A stretch of 8,974 bases of DNA from Acidobacteriota bacterium. GTDB lineage: Bacteria; Acidobacteriota; Terriglobia; Terriglobales; Acidobacteriaceae. The stretch is from NCBI GenBank assembly GCA_021781255.1, contig JAJXXG010000587.1, positions 1-8,974 on the forward strand. The letters run 5' to 3'. Below the pieces are notes generated by a model. It worked only from the letters and a program-made list of their open reading frames with translations. It had not been told where the DNA came from and did not search any database. The position numbers were made by a program, and so were the translations under genes. Shown piece after piece: positions 1 to 6,437 of the stretch; position 1 is the first letter of the stretch; the number at the start of each line of letters is the position of its first letter.

Positions 1-1197
1 GAGGTATCTGTGCTCATCAGCTCCGGCCTGCATCTTGCTAATAATGGACTGGCCGTATCCAATCAAGACCGCAAATAGGAGAGCGATGCCGAGGATACCT
101 CCATCAAGGTATATGTCGACGTACCCGCAGTGCGCATTGGGAACAACCGTGAGCATCGCCTGACTTATTGCATATCCTCCTGGGCCGCCCCAAAAATTCC
201 AGAAGCCCGCTCCGATGAGAGGATTGACGGTGTTCAGCGTGATATGGTTCCAGATGTCCGTCCTGCCCGTAAAGGTCATATTTCTTCCCATCGCCTCTAC
301 AATCGGGGCGATCACCGTACTGAACTCCTGCGAGAAGAACACAAGGAAAGGGAGCGCTAATGCAGCAATGTGAATGAGACGATTAATCGGCTTGGTCACT
401 AGCCATCCGTTCCGCCACACGAGAAAGACCCCGATTCCTACACAAAGCATAGCCGTCTTGCTTTGTGAGAGCTGCAATAGTCTCAAACCGATGGCGAGTA
501 GAATCAGCCTGTCCCAGATACCAAATAGCCACTTGCTCAGACTGCGACTCTGGCGGCTCTCGATACAGTCCCATACGAGAAACAGGGTAAATAGAAGGAC
601 GATTTCTCCCAGTGAATTCTTTTGCGTTGTCACTCCAGTGAACATCATGCCGCCGGTGATCGTGTATGCACGTCCGTAGTCAGGAAAGTACTTGATAAAC
701 ACAATCGACAAGGGCAGAAGAACTGCGGCGCACCGAAAGTACACTGCCCTCATTGCCTCAAGCGGAGACCTCTCGGAGAAAATCACTCCTGCAACAAAGA
801 TTAGGCCAAAGTCCTTGATCAGCCGCTTGATAGACCCCGAGGGATCCCCGGACCAGAGAACGCTCAGGAGAAAATAGAAGTAGAACGTGAGAAGGATGGG
901 ATTCGCAGCAAATATCCTTTGCCACCTCATGCCTCTCAATGTCGTGATGAGGACAGACGCTGCAATGATCACCACGAATACACTCGCATCAAGTGGGCTG
1001 CTGCTCGCGTCATTGCCCATTTCCGTCACCGTTACGATCCCGCCGGTGATCCATTGAGCCGGCCGCCGGGATCCAAGGATAAGCAACAGCAGGATTGGAA
1101 CCCAGACCGCAAGGCTCACTCCGACGCGCCGTCGGCTATCCCGTATCAGCAGCCATAAGCTGAAGATCAAAGAGAGACTAAGAGCAAGATGAGCCAT
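1..1197 (-). CDS. O-antigen ligase/polymerase-like membrane protein (Wzy/WaaL type), 3' end cut by the window
   Basis: This frame is open from an ATG at 1197 to the left edge: 399 codons with no stop, so the C-terminus is missing. An in-frame TAG directly precedes the ATG, so this is the first possible ATG; only a weak, distant GAGGA lies upstream. The protein is strongly hydrophobic, with probable membrane segments near residues 4-18, 29-41, 72-87, 99-115, 128-140, 152-169, 197-210, 231-241, 249-261, 274-288 and 366-381. Family-like motifs are WSGDPSGSIKR (115-125), GVTTQKNSLG (188-197), SQSKTA (244-249), GRTDIW (311-316) and a periplasmic-type stretch around NAHCGYVDIYLDGGILG (354-370). In the Wzy_C/O-antigen ligase family, such proteins polymerise lipid-linked repeats or transfer them to an acceptor at the outer face of the inner membrane. 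It starts 35 bases after the asparagine-synthase-like gene, so it is probably the same operon. Ligase and polymerase cannot be told apart here. Confidence 0.88.
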   Translation of the reverse strand, partial: MAHLALSLSLIFSLWLLIRDSRRRVGVSLAVWVPILLLLILGSRRPAQWITGGIVTVTEMGNDASSSPLDASVFVVIIAASVLITTLRGMRWQRIFAANPILLTFYFYFLLSVLWSGDPSGSIKRLIKDFGLIFVAGVIFSERSPLEAMRAVYFRCAAVLLPLSIVFIKYFPDYGRAYTITGGMMFTGVTTQKNSLGEIVLLFTLFLVWDCIESRQSRSLSKWLFGIWDRLILLAIGLRLLQLSQSKTAMLCVGIGVFLVWRNGWLVTKPINRLIHIAALALPFLVFFSQEFSTVIAPIVEAMGRNMTFTGRTDIWNHITLNTVNPLIGAGFWNFWGGPGGYAISQAMLTVVPNAHCGYVDIYLDGGILGIALLFAVLIGYGQSIISKMQAGADEHRYL

Positions 1198-1232
1198 CTA
1201 TTCGGAGCGTCCTCACGCAGTGTGTGCCCGGA

Positions 1233-3080
1233 TCATTGAAAAGATTTGCTATCGAAGAACAGCCTGTGCTGCAATTCGAGGGTCAATAGTCTGGTAATTT
1301 CCGTGGTATAGTTTGCAGTTCCCCTCAGATGTGAAGTGATCATCCTCTCCATCGTTCGGCGCTGAAGATAAGGCCTTGAAAGACTCCGCGGATCGAGAAG
1401 AACATCTCGCACATATTGAGATAAGTGGTCGCGATACCAAACTCGAAAGTGCGTAAATTTGTGCCTGCCCAGAATCAATCGCTCAAGACGCAGACCCGAG
1501 AAGGCATGATCCAGTTGCGCGAGCCATTGCGGCATTCCGTAATCATAACTGTACTCCGCCTTGAAGCTAAACTCGCGCAGTGCACGGACAAAGGCTCCTC
1601 TCGGCCCCTTCGGCCCTCCCAATCCTCTGTCAGTCGGAATCTCGGACAACCGATTGTCGCCGTCTGCAATCAGACGGCTGCAATCGCTACTGTCTTCGAA
1701 AATATCCTTCTTGACCATTGCCGCATCCGGCGCCTGAAATGCGACTTGCACAACATCGTTATCCAGAAAAGGCGACCGGATCGCTACTTGCGTTTGCTCC
1801 AGAGCAAGAAGACCGTATTGATACCAAGGCGCCTGGCGGAAGGCAGTAAAGGATACGGCATGGCCGCCCGCTATCTCGCTGTAGGTATGTGTTGCGCGTT
1901 CAACCTGCCCCATAAACTCTGGAGTAAATAGATCGGGCGCGGGTGTGCCGGGCTTGAAGGCTCTGAGACGCCGTAAGATCTCACTACCGTAGTTGCCGGT
2001 GAGCCGGATCGGCGCAATTTGAGCGGCAAGTTCATTGGCATACAGATCAGCGCCCCGAGTAACTGCTGTACAACCGTCTGTAAGATAGACTGCACGCTCA
2101 GCGTAGTGCCCGAATCGCGAGAGGTAGTCATCTCCAACATCAATGACCTGGTATGACTGTCTCGCAACCTCGGCCACTTCGCGCGCAATGCGCACATCGT
2201 GGCACTCGCGGAATGGCCCGCCGAATGTGTATGTCGGTACGGACCGATCTGCAAGGCGCGACCAGGCCATAATCATGCGCGTGTCCAGACCACCTGTCAG
2301 AGAGATGCCGACGCGACCAGGCCCTTCAAAATATCTCGGGAGGCACTTCGTAAAGGCACCCCTCAATTTCTCGTAATAGGTATCCGAGTCCAGAGTTTCC
2401 TGGTTCTCCCACTCCGACGCGAGGAAGTATCGTCCCTTTGACTCAAGCATGCCATTTCTGAAGGTCCATCTTGAGGCATTCGGCAGTACGTGCAAACCTT
2501 GAAAGAGTGTCCTGTCCTGCAGGACACATCCACAGGCGACAAATTCCCCCATGCCGCGCATATCGGGCTGGCGCAACTCCGGAACCACAGCAAGGATCGC
2601 TTTGGCTTCCGCTGCAAAGTAAAAGGCGTCAGAGCTTTCATGATAGTAAAGACGGTCCATACCGTATCGGTCGTTGAATAGGTGAGATGTTCCCTCCCCT
2701 CTATTGACCAGAATGCCATGAAACCGGCCATTCAGAACACGGGGGAAAGCCGGATCTTCGTTCGCAAGATGGATGAGATATGACGGCTGGCCTTCACCGG
2801 GAGAATCTACCATGGTACATGCGGTCTGCACTGACCGAGGGGATGTAAACTCCTCGCCAGCAAAGACCAGCACCTGATTCCTGACTTGGTTGGTGATCGG
2901 CATACTCGACGCAAATGAATGCCGTCGGGCGGTCCAGCCAATATATGTCCCACTTGCGCTGTCATCCCAGGTCCCCGAGACGTACGATGCTTCGTGATTC
3001 ATGGTTGAAAGCATCAAATTGAGTTGAGCCACCGCCCATTGCCGCGGCCGCTTTGTAATTAATCCTGCTAATCCGGGCAT
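1233..3080 (-). CDS. Asparagine-synthase-like protein lacking the glutaminase cysteine
   Basis: A complete 615-residue protein with ATG start; AAGGGAG just upstream overlaps the stop of the preceding gene. The layout matches class-B asparagine synthetase: an N-terminal Ntn-type glutamine-amidotransferase-like half (about 1-215) and a C-terminal ATP-pyrophosphatase synthase half. The PP-loop is SLTGGLDT (260-267), close to the family SGGLDS; GNYGSEIL (363-370) and RSPFLDND (435-442) correspond to conserved synthase blocks. The mature N-terminus should begin with a catalytic cysteine after Met, but here it is Met-Pro-Gly-Leu-Ala-Gly, so glutamine hydrolysis by the usual mechanism is not expected. 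It may use free ammonia or another amine and activate a carboxylate by adenylation. Paralogues like this are common in exopolysaccharide clusters, where they may amidate uronic acids or attach amino groups; that role is inference. It follows the GNAT-like gene with an 8-base gap, so they are very likely co-transcribed. Confidence 0.9.
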   Translation of the reverse strand: MPGLAGLITKRPRQWAVAQLNLMLSTMNHEASYVSGTWDDSASGTYIGWTARRHSFASSMPITNQVRNQVLVFAGEEFTSPRSVQTACTMVDSPGEGQPSYLIHLANEDPAFPRVLNGRFHGILVNRGEGTSHLFNDRYGMDRLYYHESSDAFYFAAEAKAILAVVPELRQPDMRGMGEFVACGCVLQDRTLFQGLHVLPNASRWTFRNGMLESKGRYFLASEWENQETLDSDTYYEKLRGAFTKCLPRYFEGPGRVGISLTGGLDTRMIMAWSRLADRSVPTYTFGGPFRECHDVRIAREVAEVARQSYQVIDVGDDYLSRFGHYAERAVYLTDGCTAVTRGADLYANELAAQIAPIRLTGNYGSEILRRLRAFKPGTPAPDLFTPEFMGQVERATHTYSEIAGGHAVSFTAFRQAPWYQYGLLALEQTQVAIRSPFLDNDVVQVAFQAPDAAMVKKDIFEDSSDCSRLIADGDNRLSEIPTDRGLGGPKGPRGAFVRALREFSFKAEYSYDYGMPQWLAQLDHAFSGLRLERLILGRHKFTHFRVWYRDHLSQYVRDVLLDPRSLSRPYLQRRTMERMITSHLRGTANYTTEITRLLTLELQHRLFFDSKSFQ

Positions 3081-3088
3081 AGGCTCCC

Positions 3089-3988
3089 TTAGGACACATC
3101 GTAAGCCGTTGTGTATTTGCGTTTGTACCAGGCTTTACGCAACTCCCGGAGCCGGCTTGCAATGGCTTCAGGCATCCTCTCGGAGAGGCTGTGATGCAGC
3201 CCATAACGCATTGCAAACTTGCCGAGTGGAGAAAGTGGAATGTAATAGCGCGGAACATCGACCCGCTTGAAGGCGTTGCGCTCTTTGAAATCGCTCAGGC
3301 TATCCGACTGCTTCTTGCCATATGCAAAGCGTGAATAAGTCAAAAATTGTACTTTTCGCTCCGCGCATGCTTTCACTGCAGCGGCCACCAGTGCATTTGT
3401 CGGAGCTTTGTCGCGCTGGCTGACGAGAGACACTATATTCATCAAGCCTGCTTGCGTTCCGGTCTTGTCGCTTACGATCCTGGTAAATCCGATTAACTTT
3501 CCTTCAAGATATGCGCCAACAAAGACACTGCTCTCGGGATATGTTGCCGACTCTACATGAACCCTCTCAAGGCTCTTCCCAAAGTGTGGAAAGCGCCGGC
3601 CTTGTCGTACTGGCGTCTCGTTGTAGATTGCCCAGATGCCCTCAACAAGCTCATCCGAGAAGGGGACCTCACAAAGGACTACGCCCTTCTTTTCTGCCTG
3701 CTTTGCCTTATTCCGCGCCTTGAAGCCAATCTGTTTCGTCCACCACTCTTCAAACGTGCTTATCTGGAGTGCAGCGAAGTTTTCCCATTCCATCGAATAG
3801 GGGTAGATTGGGGTGGTGTTTGGCAGGCGCTGATTGAAGGTAAAAATATCCGCCTTGGCCCCCAAATCCTTCAGTCCCGCCTCAATCTGATCTGCCGTCT
3901 GTTCGAGAAACTGAAACATGTCCGCATCGAGCCTTGCAATTCGCAAAACACGTCCCCGGATCTTGATTTTCTCGCCGCAAATATCCAC
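3089..3988 (-). CDS. GNAT-fold acyltransferase-like protein, possibly FemAB-related
   Basis: I choose the GTG at 3988 (299 residues). The frame stays open upstream to a TTG at 4057, but that would run through the tRNA at 4019-4109, and the first ATG (codon 24) would remove a well-formed start, DICGEKIKIRGRVLRIARL. A purine-rich GGGA lies about 10 bases before the GTG, so the start is plausible rather than proven. The region FKARNKAKQAEKKGV (89-103) resembles the Arg/Lys-rich helix seen in GNAT-superfamily peptidoglycan/exopolysaccharide transferases (FemAB and CelD/BcsL-like groups). It is followed by IYNETPVRQGRRF (121-133) and a beta-strand block VFVGAYLEGKLIGFTRIVSD (156-174) typical of a GNAT core. 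The C-terminus (275-292) is basic. There is no signal peptide or membrane segment, so it is probably cytoplasmic. The donor and acceptor are unknown; its place between sugar genes and an amide-forming enzyme suggests modification of a sugar or lipid-linked glycan. Confidence 0.72.
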   Translation of the reverse strand: MDICGEKIKIRGRVLRIARLDADMFQFLEQTADQIEAGLKDLGAKADIFTFNQRLPNTTPIYPYSMEWENFAALQISTFEEWWTKQIGFKARNKAKQAEKKGVVLCEVPFSDELVEGIWAIYNETPVRQGRRFPHFGKSLERVHVESATYPESSVFVGAYLEGKLIGFTRIVSDKTGTQAGLMNIVSLVSQRDKAPTNALVAAAVKACAERKVQFLTYSRFAYGKKQSDSLSDFKERNAFKRVDVPRYYIPLSPLGKFAMRYGLHHSLSERMPEAIASRLRELRKAWYKRKYTTAYDVS

Positions 3989-4018
3989 TGTATTTCGTTC
4001 CCGTCGTTTCTTAACATT

Positions 4019-4109
4019 TGGCGGAGAGGGGAAGGATTCGAACCTCCGGATGAGCAAAGCCCATCACGACCAATAAACTGGTCGCTGCCTTACCAGCGGC
4101 GACCTCTCC
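4019..4109 (-). tRNA. Atypical serine-type tRNA with long variable arm; anticodon not assignable
   Basis: Read on the minus strand from 4109. The acceptor stem GGAGAGG (4109-4103) pairs fully with CCTCTCC (4029-4023), followed by discriminator G (4022) and encoded CCA (4021-4019). The T arm has loop TTCGAAT (4042-4036) on a five-pair stem (4047-4043 with 4035-4031, one G-U). The variable arm is a seven-pair hairpin with a TTT loop (4065-4049). The D arm can be GCC/GGC with loop GCTGGTAA, or a longer five-pair stem CGCTG/CAGCG. Oddities: one unpaired C (4030) sits between T and acceptor stems opposite U8. The anticodon arm pairs for seven bases (4085-4079 with 4072-4066), leaving a six-base loop GTTTAT, so no normal seven-base loop forms; TTA is the only anticodon with a T before it at the loop centre. 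The D loop lacks the usual A14. Long variable arm and G73 are serine identity features. It could be an acidobacterial non-canonical tRNA (suppressor or regulatory) or a decaying tRNA-Ser. Confidence 0.72.
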
Positions 4110-4129
4110 TTAATCTTGTTGGAAAAGTT

Positions 4130-4135
4130 ATTATG
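4130..4135 (-). promoter_or_regulatory. Possible -10 element upstream of the tRNA
   Basis: On the minus strand CATAAT (5 of 6 to the sigma-70 consensus) lies about 20 bases before the tRNA 5' end, in an A/T-rich gap after the glycosyltransferase stop. No convincing -35 hexamer is visible at the right distance, so the tRNA may instead be cut from the operon transcript. Confidence 0.2.
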
Positions 4136-4140
4136 TTTCG

Positions 4141-5043
4141 CTAGTCACAAACGTAGGGCTGTCTTATCGGATTCAGCCGGAACAGGCCAAGGAGCCTGCC
4201 GGTATGATAGGAAAGCTTGAAGAGACATTTCATAAACTGAGTCTGGCCCCCAAGAATCGCAAAAGGAAGAAAGATGAGGTAGACCGGAGCCGAAATGATC
4301 GCCTTTATAAGGCTCAGCGGTTGTAGACCATGGTTGCGCTGCGCGAAGATCCCACGGAAGAGCGCTCGCCTCAGTAGAAAACTTTTCTTCCACCGACTGC
4401 GTGGCACAAACTCGTACACGCCGGCCTCATGACACCATACAAACTCATAGCCCCTTTCGATGCAGCGCCGGAAAAAGTCCTGATCTTCCCCAGATAAGCA
4501 TTCCGGGTTGAAGGGCTGTCCCAGTTCTCTAAAAACCGTGCGGCGCAAAAGCACATTGCCAGTCCGACATTGGCGCCACTCGAGTTTCATCCCCGTCGGA
4601 TGGCTGGGGCGATCATAGAATCCACCCTTGAGGACCCATTGCGGCGCACCCTGCTCGAATTCTGGATCAACCGGAGCAAGTACGCCATCGGCCCCATGCT
4701 TGGATAGTGCTGTCCACAGGGCCAGAAGCCAGGAAGGAGGAGGACATTCGTCATCGTCGATGAATGCAATCAGGTCTCCAGTTGCCTCAGACACCGCGCG
4801 ATTCCTTGCCATCGCAATATTCTGCTTCGACTCCACATGATAGCTGATTGGCACCGCTGGCTGGGCGGCGTGCCTGTTCACTGCGCTCCGCCCACTTTCA
4901 GCTGCATCATTATCCACAACGACGATAGAGATTGTGAATTGACCCCCTGTCTCTTGCCTGTTGAGCGCCTCCAGCAACCTTTCAAGCAGAGCAGGTCGCC
5001 TAAAGGTGCAGATACACACAGATACATGCGATAACTTCTTCAT
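4141..5043 (-). CDS. Family 2 glycosyltransferase (GT-A fold)
   Basis: A 300-residue protein from the ATG at 5043, which has a weak AGGT seven bases upstream. The frame extends to a TTG at 5121, but the extra 26 residues are polar and not family-like, while MKKLSHVSVCICTFRR is a typical GT2 start. The nucleotide-binding half shows VSVCICTFRRP (7-17), VVVDND (41-46), QNIAMARNRAV (74-84) and the metal-binding stretch FIDDDE (94-99). The acceptor half shows NVLLRR (163-168) and the base-bearing GEDQDFFRRC (185-194). One probable membrane-associated helix lies at about 246-265 near the C-terminus, suggesting action at the inner face of the cytoplasmic membrane on a lipid-linked glycan. The ASESKQNIAMARN type of motif is common in polysaccharide GT2 enzymes. 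Donor and acceptor sugars cannot be read from sequence. It is the last protein gene before the tRNA, with 31 bases between its TAG stop and the tRNA. Confidence 0.9.
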   Translation of the reverse strand: MKKLSHVSVCICTFRRPALLERLLEALNRQETGGQFTISIVVVDNDAAESGRSAVNRHAAQPAVPISYHVESKQNIAMARNRAVSEATGDLIAFIDDDECPPPSWLLALWTALSKHGADGVLAPVDPEFEQGAPQWVLKGGFYDRPSHPTGMKLEWRQCRTGNVLLRRTVFRELGQPFNPECLSGEDQDFFRRCIERGYEFVWCHEAGVYEFVPRSRWKKSFLLRRALFRGIFAQRNHGLQPLSLIKAIISAPVYLIFLPFAILGGQTQFMKCLFKLSYHTGRLLGLFRLNPIRQPYVCD

Positions 5044-5335
5044 TATTTCGACCTGCGGGTGAGTCTCTGCGGAATTCCTGCGGTGCCTCTCATGCAAGGC
5101 GTCCCATAGCGTTCCCCGCAATGCATGATAAGAGGCTCGTAGGGAACTTTGTTTAAGAGGCTGTGGCGAGTGAGGTGACCGTCCGGAGGATTAAGGGTGA
5201 CCAACATAGATAAAGGTCCAATACTCTCATCCGCTGGGGTCGCACGGCCACGCCGTGGGACCGCTCGTCGCGGTTAAAGTGCATCAGGGATGCTCTCACT
5301 AATTCAGCTGACCCCAAAAACATTCGGAGGCGCAA
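5044..5335. other. Non-coding gap between the two glycosyltransferase genes
   Basis: I see no credible gene in these 292 bases. A 60-codon frame starting with TTG (5335-5153, minus) has no recognised similarity and no good ribosome site. The part nearest the downstream gene holds a long imperfect inverted repeat (listed separately), and GCATC/GATGC at 5281-5293 could form a small hairpin. The gap could hold an internal promoter or an untranslated leader, but no clear -35/-10 pair or U-tract terminator is visible. Confidence 0.5.
5085..5136. repeat. Imperfect inverted repeat in the leader of the second glycosyltransferase
   Basis: On the plus strand GCCTCTCATGC (5085-5095) is the reverse complement of GCATG plus AGAGGC in 5123-5136, with a three-base TAA bulge in the second arm. 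The arms enclose about 27 bases. In RNA from the minus strand this gives an 11-pair stem about 40 bases before the ATG at 5043. There is no T run after it, so an intrinsic terminator is unlikely. Confidence 0.45.
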
Positions 5336-6226
5336 TCATGCAGCACTTTGACCTGTTTTGAGCAAAAGCATCCGTCCAAGGCGTCGCATCTGCTCTTCCC
5401 GGATGAAATGCCTCACCGCCGGGTCAAGGCGTGTGTTGCTGCCCCGCAGCGATGACCATACATATCCTGCGCCGAGCGCTATCCCTCCGATCAGCAGGGG
5501 CTTCTTGGTCATCTGGTAAATTGTCCTGGAAACCTCCCAAAGAGGATGATTCCCTAGCGTATGGTCCTTCACGCCCATCTTGAACCGCGCCTGTATCTTC
5601 CCCAGTTGAGCCGTGCCCATGGCCCTGTTGTGTATGCATACCTTCTCCGGGAAAGTTCTTGTCTTCCAGCCCTTCATGCGTGCACTCACGACCGCAAGAT
5701 GATCAATGCCACCACCCTTCATCGGCTTATAGCCGCCGATGGAATCGAAACACTCTCGCCGGAACATCTGGCATCCGCCGCACACATTTTCAATATTGGA
5801 GAAGCGGTAATCGTACTGCATATCCCCTTCGCGGAACACAGGTCCCCAAACGCCGAGCGTCAGGTCTTCCTCGTATTGTCTCAGGAGATATTCAAAATGG
5901 TCGGGAACAATCTCAAGATCAGCATCTAGATTCACGATGACCTGAGGGTCAAGCGGCTTCACCAGCTCATATCCCGCCTTGAACGCATTTACCTTGCCGG
6001 CAAAATTCCGTTCCGTTCTTTTTGGCATGGCAATGATCTCAATCCATGGATGATCAGCAGCATACCTGCGAGCAATCTCCGATGTGTTATCGGTCGAGCC
6101 GTCGTCAATAATGACCCATTTCGCCGGCAGGTACGTCTGCGCAACCACAGACCGCAGCGTGCGCTCAATGTACTGCGACTCATTCCGGGCCGGCGTAAGG
6201 ATGACATACAGAGGAAGAGCAGGCAT
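5336..6226 (-). CDS. Family 2 glycosyltransferase (GT-A fold), second subtype
   Basis: A 296-residue protein with ATG at 6226 and AAAAGG about eight bases upstream, a good ribosome site. The N-terminal GT-A domain contains YVILTPARNES (7-17), the nucleotide-binding VIIDDGSTDNT (38-48) and the metal-binding NLDADLE (99-105, DxD at 101-103). The acceptor region has CGGCQMFRRECFDSIGGY (149-166) and GGGIDHLAVVSARMKGWKT (171-189), whose aspartate 175 is in the usual catalytic-base position. A hydrophobic stretch at about 243-258 (LLIGGIALGAGYVWSS) may anchor it to the membrane, and the C-terminal 25 residues are basic. This arrangement is like GT2 enzymes that extend lipid-linked repeat units; some resemble dolichyl-phosphate-mannose-synthase-like enzymes, but the specific donor is unknown. 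It lies 211 bases downstream of the aminotransferase and differs in sequence from the other GT2 here, so the two likely add different sugars. Confidence 0.92.
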   Translation of the reverse strand: MPALPLYVILTPARNESQYIERTLRSVVAQTYLPAKWVIIDDGSTDNTSEIARRYAADHPWIEIIAMPKRTERNFAGKVNAFKAGYELVKPLDPQVIVNLDADLEIVPDHFEYLLRQYEEDLTLGVWGPVFREGDMQYDYRFSNIENVCGGCQMFRRECFDSIGGYKPMKGGGIDHLAVVSARMKGWKTRTFPEKVCIHNRAMGTAQLGKIQARFKMGVKDHTLGNHPLWEVSRTIYQMTKKPLLIGGIALGAGYVWSSLRGSNTRLDPAVRHFIREEQMRRLGRMLLLKTGQSAA

Positions 6227-6437
6227 AGTGGCACCTTTTCATTATTTATCTCTTGGGATAAGGACTAGAAGAGAAGGCCGTAGATGCTGAGATGGTATTT
6301 ACCCAGACCAGAGCAGAGTCATGGCATGGTGGACGTAGCTTCATGCCGAACATCACAGGAAATCATATCTCGGCACAATCTGCTTCTTCGCAGCCAGAGG
6401 GATGAAGCAGATTAGGCCGCGGCAAATGCGAGCCGCC
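6227..6437. other. Non-coding gap downstream of the aminotransferase
   Basis: These 211 bases show no gene. Just after the aminotransferase stop there is a small hairpin, GCGGC/GCCGC (6419-6423 with 6432-6436, eight-base loop), then a longer perfect inverted repeat listed separately. A ten-base palindrome GGTATTTACC sits at 6294-6303. The space could carry transcript-end or internal-promoter functions, but no U-tract or clear promoter pair is seen. Confidence 0.45.
6377..6413. repeat. Perfect 10-base inverted repeat
   Basis: AATCTGCTTC (6377-6386) is exactly the reverse complement of GAAGCAGATT (6404-6413), with 17 bases between. In minus-strand RNA it would form a ten-pair stem 25-60 bases after the aminotransferase stop. 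It lacks a following T run, so it is more likely a transcript-stabilising or processing hairpin, or a protein site, than an intrinsic terminator. Confidence 0.55.

Noticed and set aside
1425..1931. 168-codon open frame on the plus strand
   Set aside because: It is antisense to the asparagine-synthase-like gene and shows no recognisable domain.
3989..4057. Upstream extension of the GNAT-like protein to a TTG
   Set aside because: It would be translated from within the tRNA, and the added residues are low in family-like character.
4019..4109. Selenocysteine tRNA (selC)
   Set aside because: The extra base at the acceptor/T junction and a possible long D stem suggested it, but the anticodon loop has no TCA, the eighth acceptor pair would be a U-C mismatch, and no selenoprotein genes are nearby.
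3557..4144. 195-codon open frame on the plus strand
   Set aside because: It lies antisense to the GNAT-like gene and the tRNA, has no family-like motifs, and is explained by the reverse frame of a real gene.
5044..5121. Upstream extension of the glycosyltransferase to a TTG at 5121
   Set aside because: The added 26 residues are polar and precede a normal GT2 N-terminus that begins at an ATG with a ribosome site.
5153..5335. Small 60-residue protein on the minus strand
   Set aside because: It starts with TTG directly after the upstream stop, has no ribosome site and no recognised similarity.
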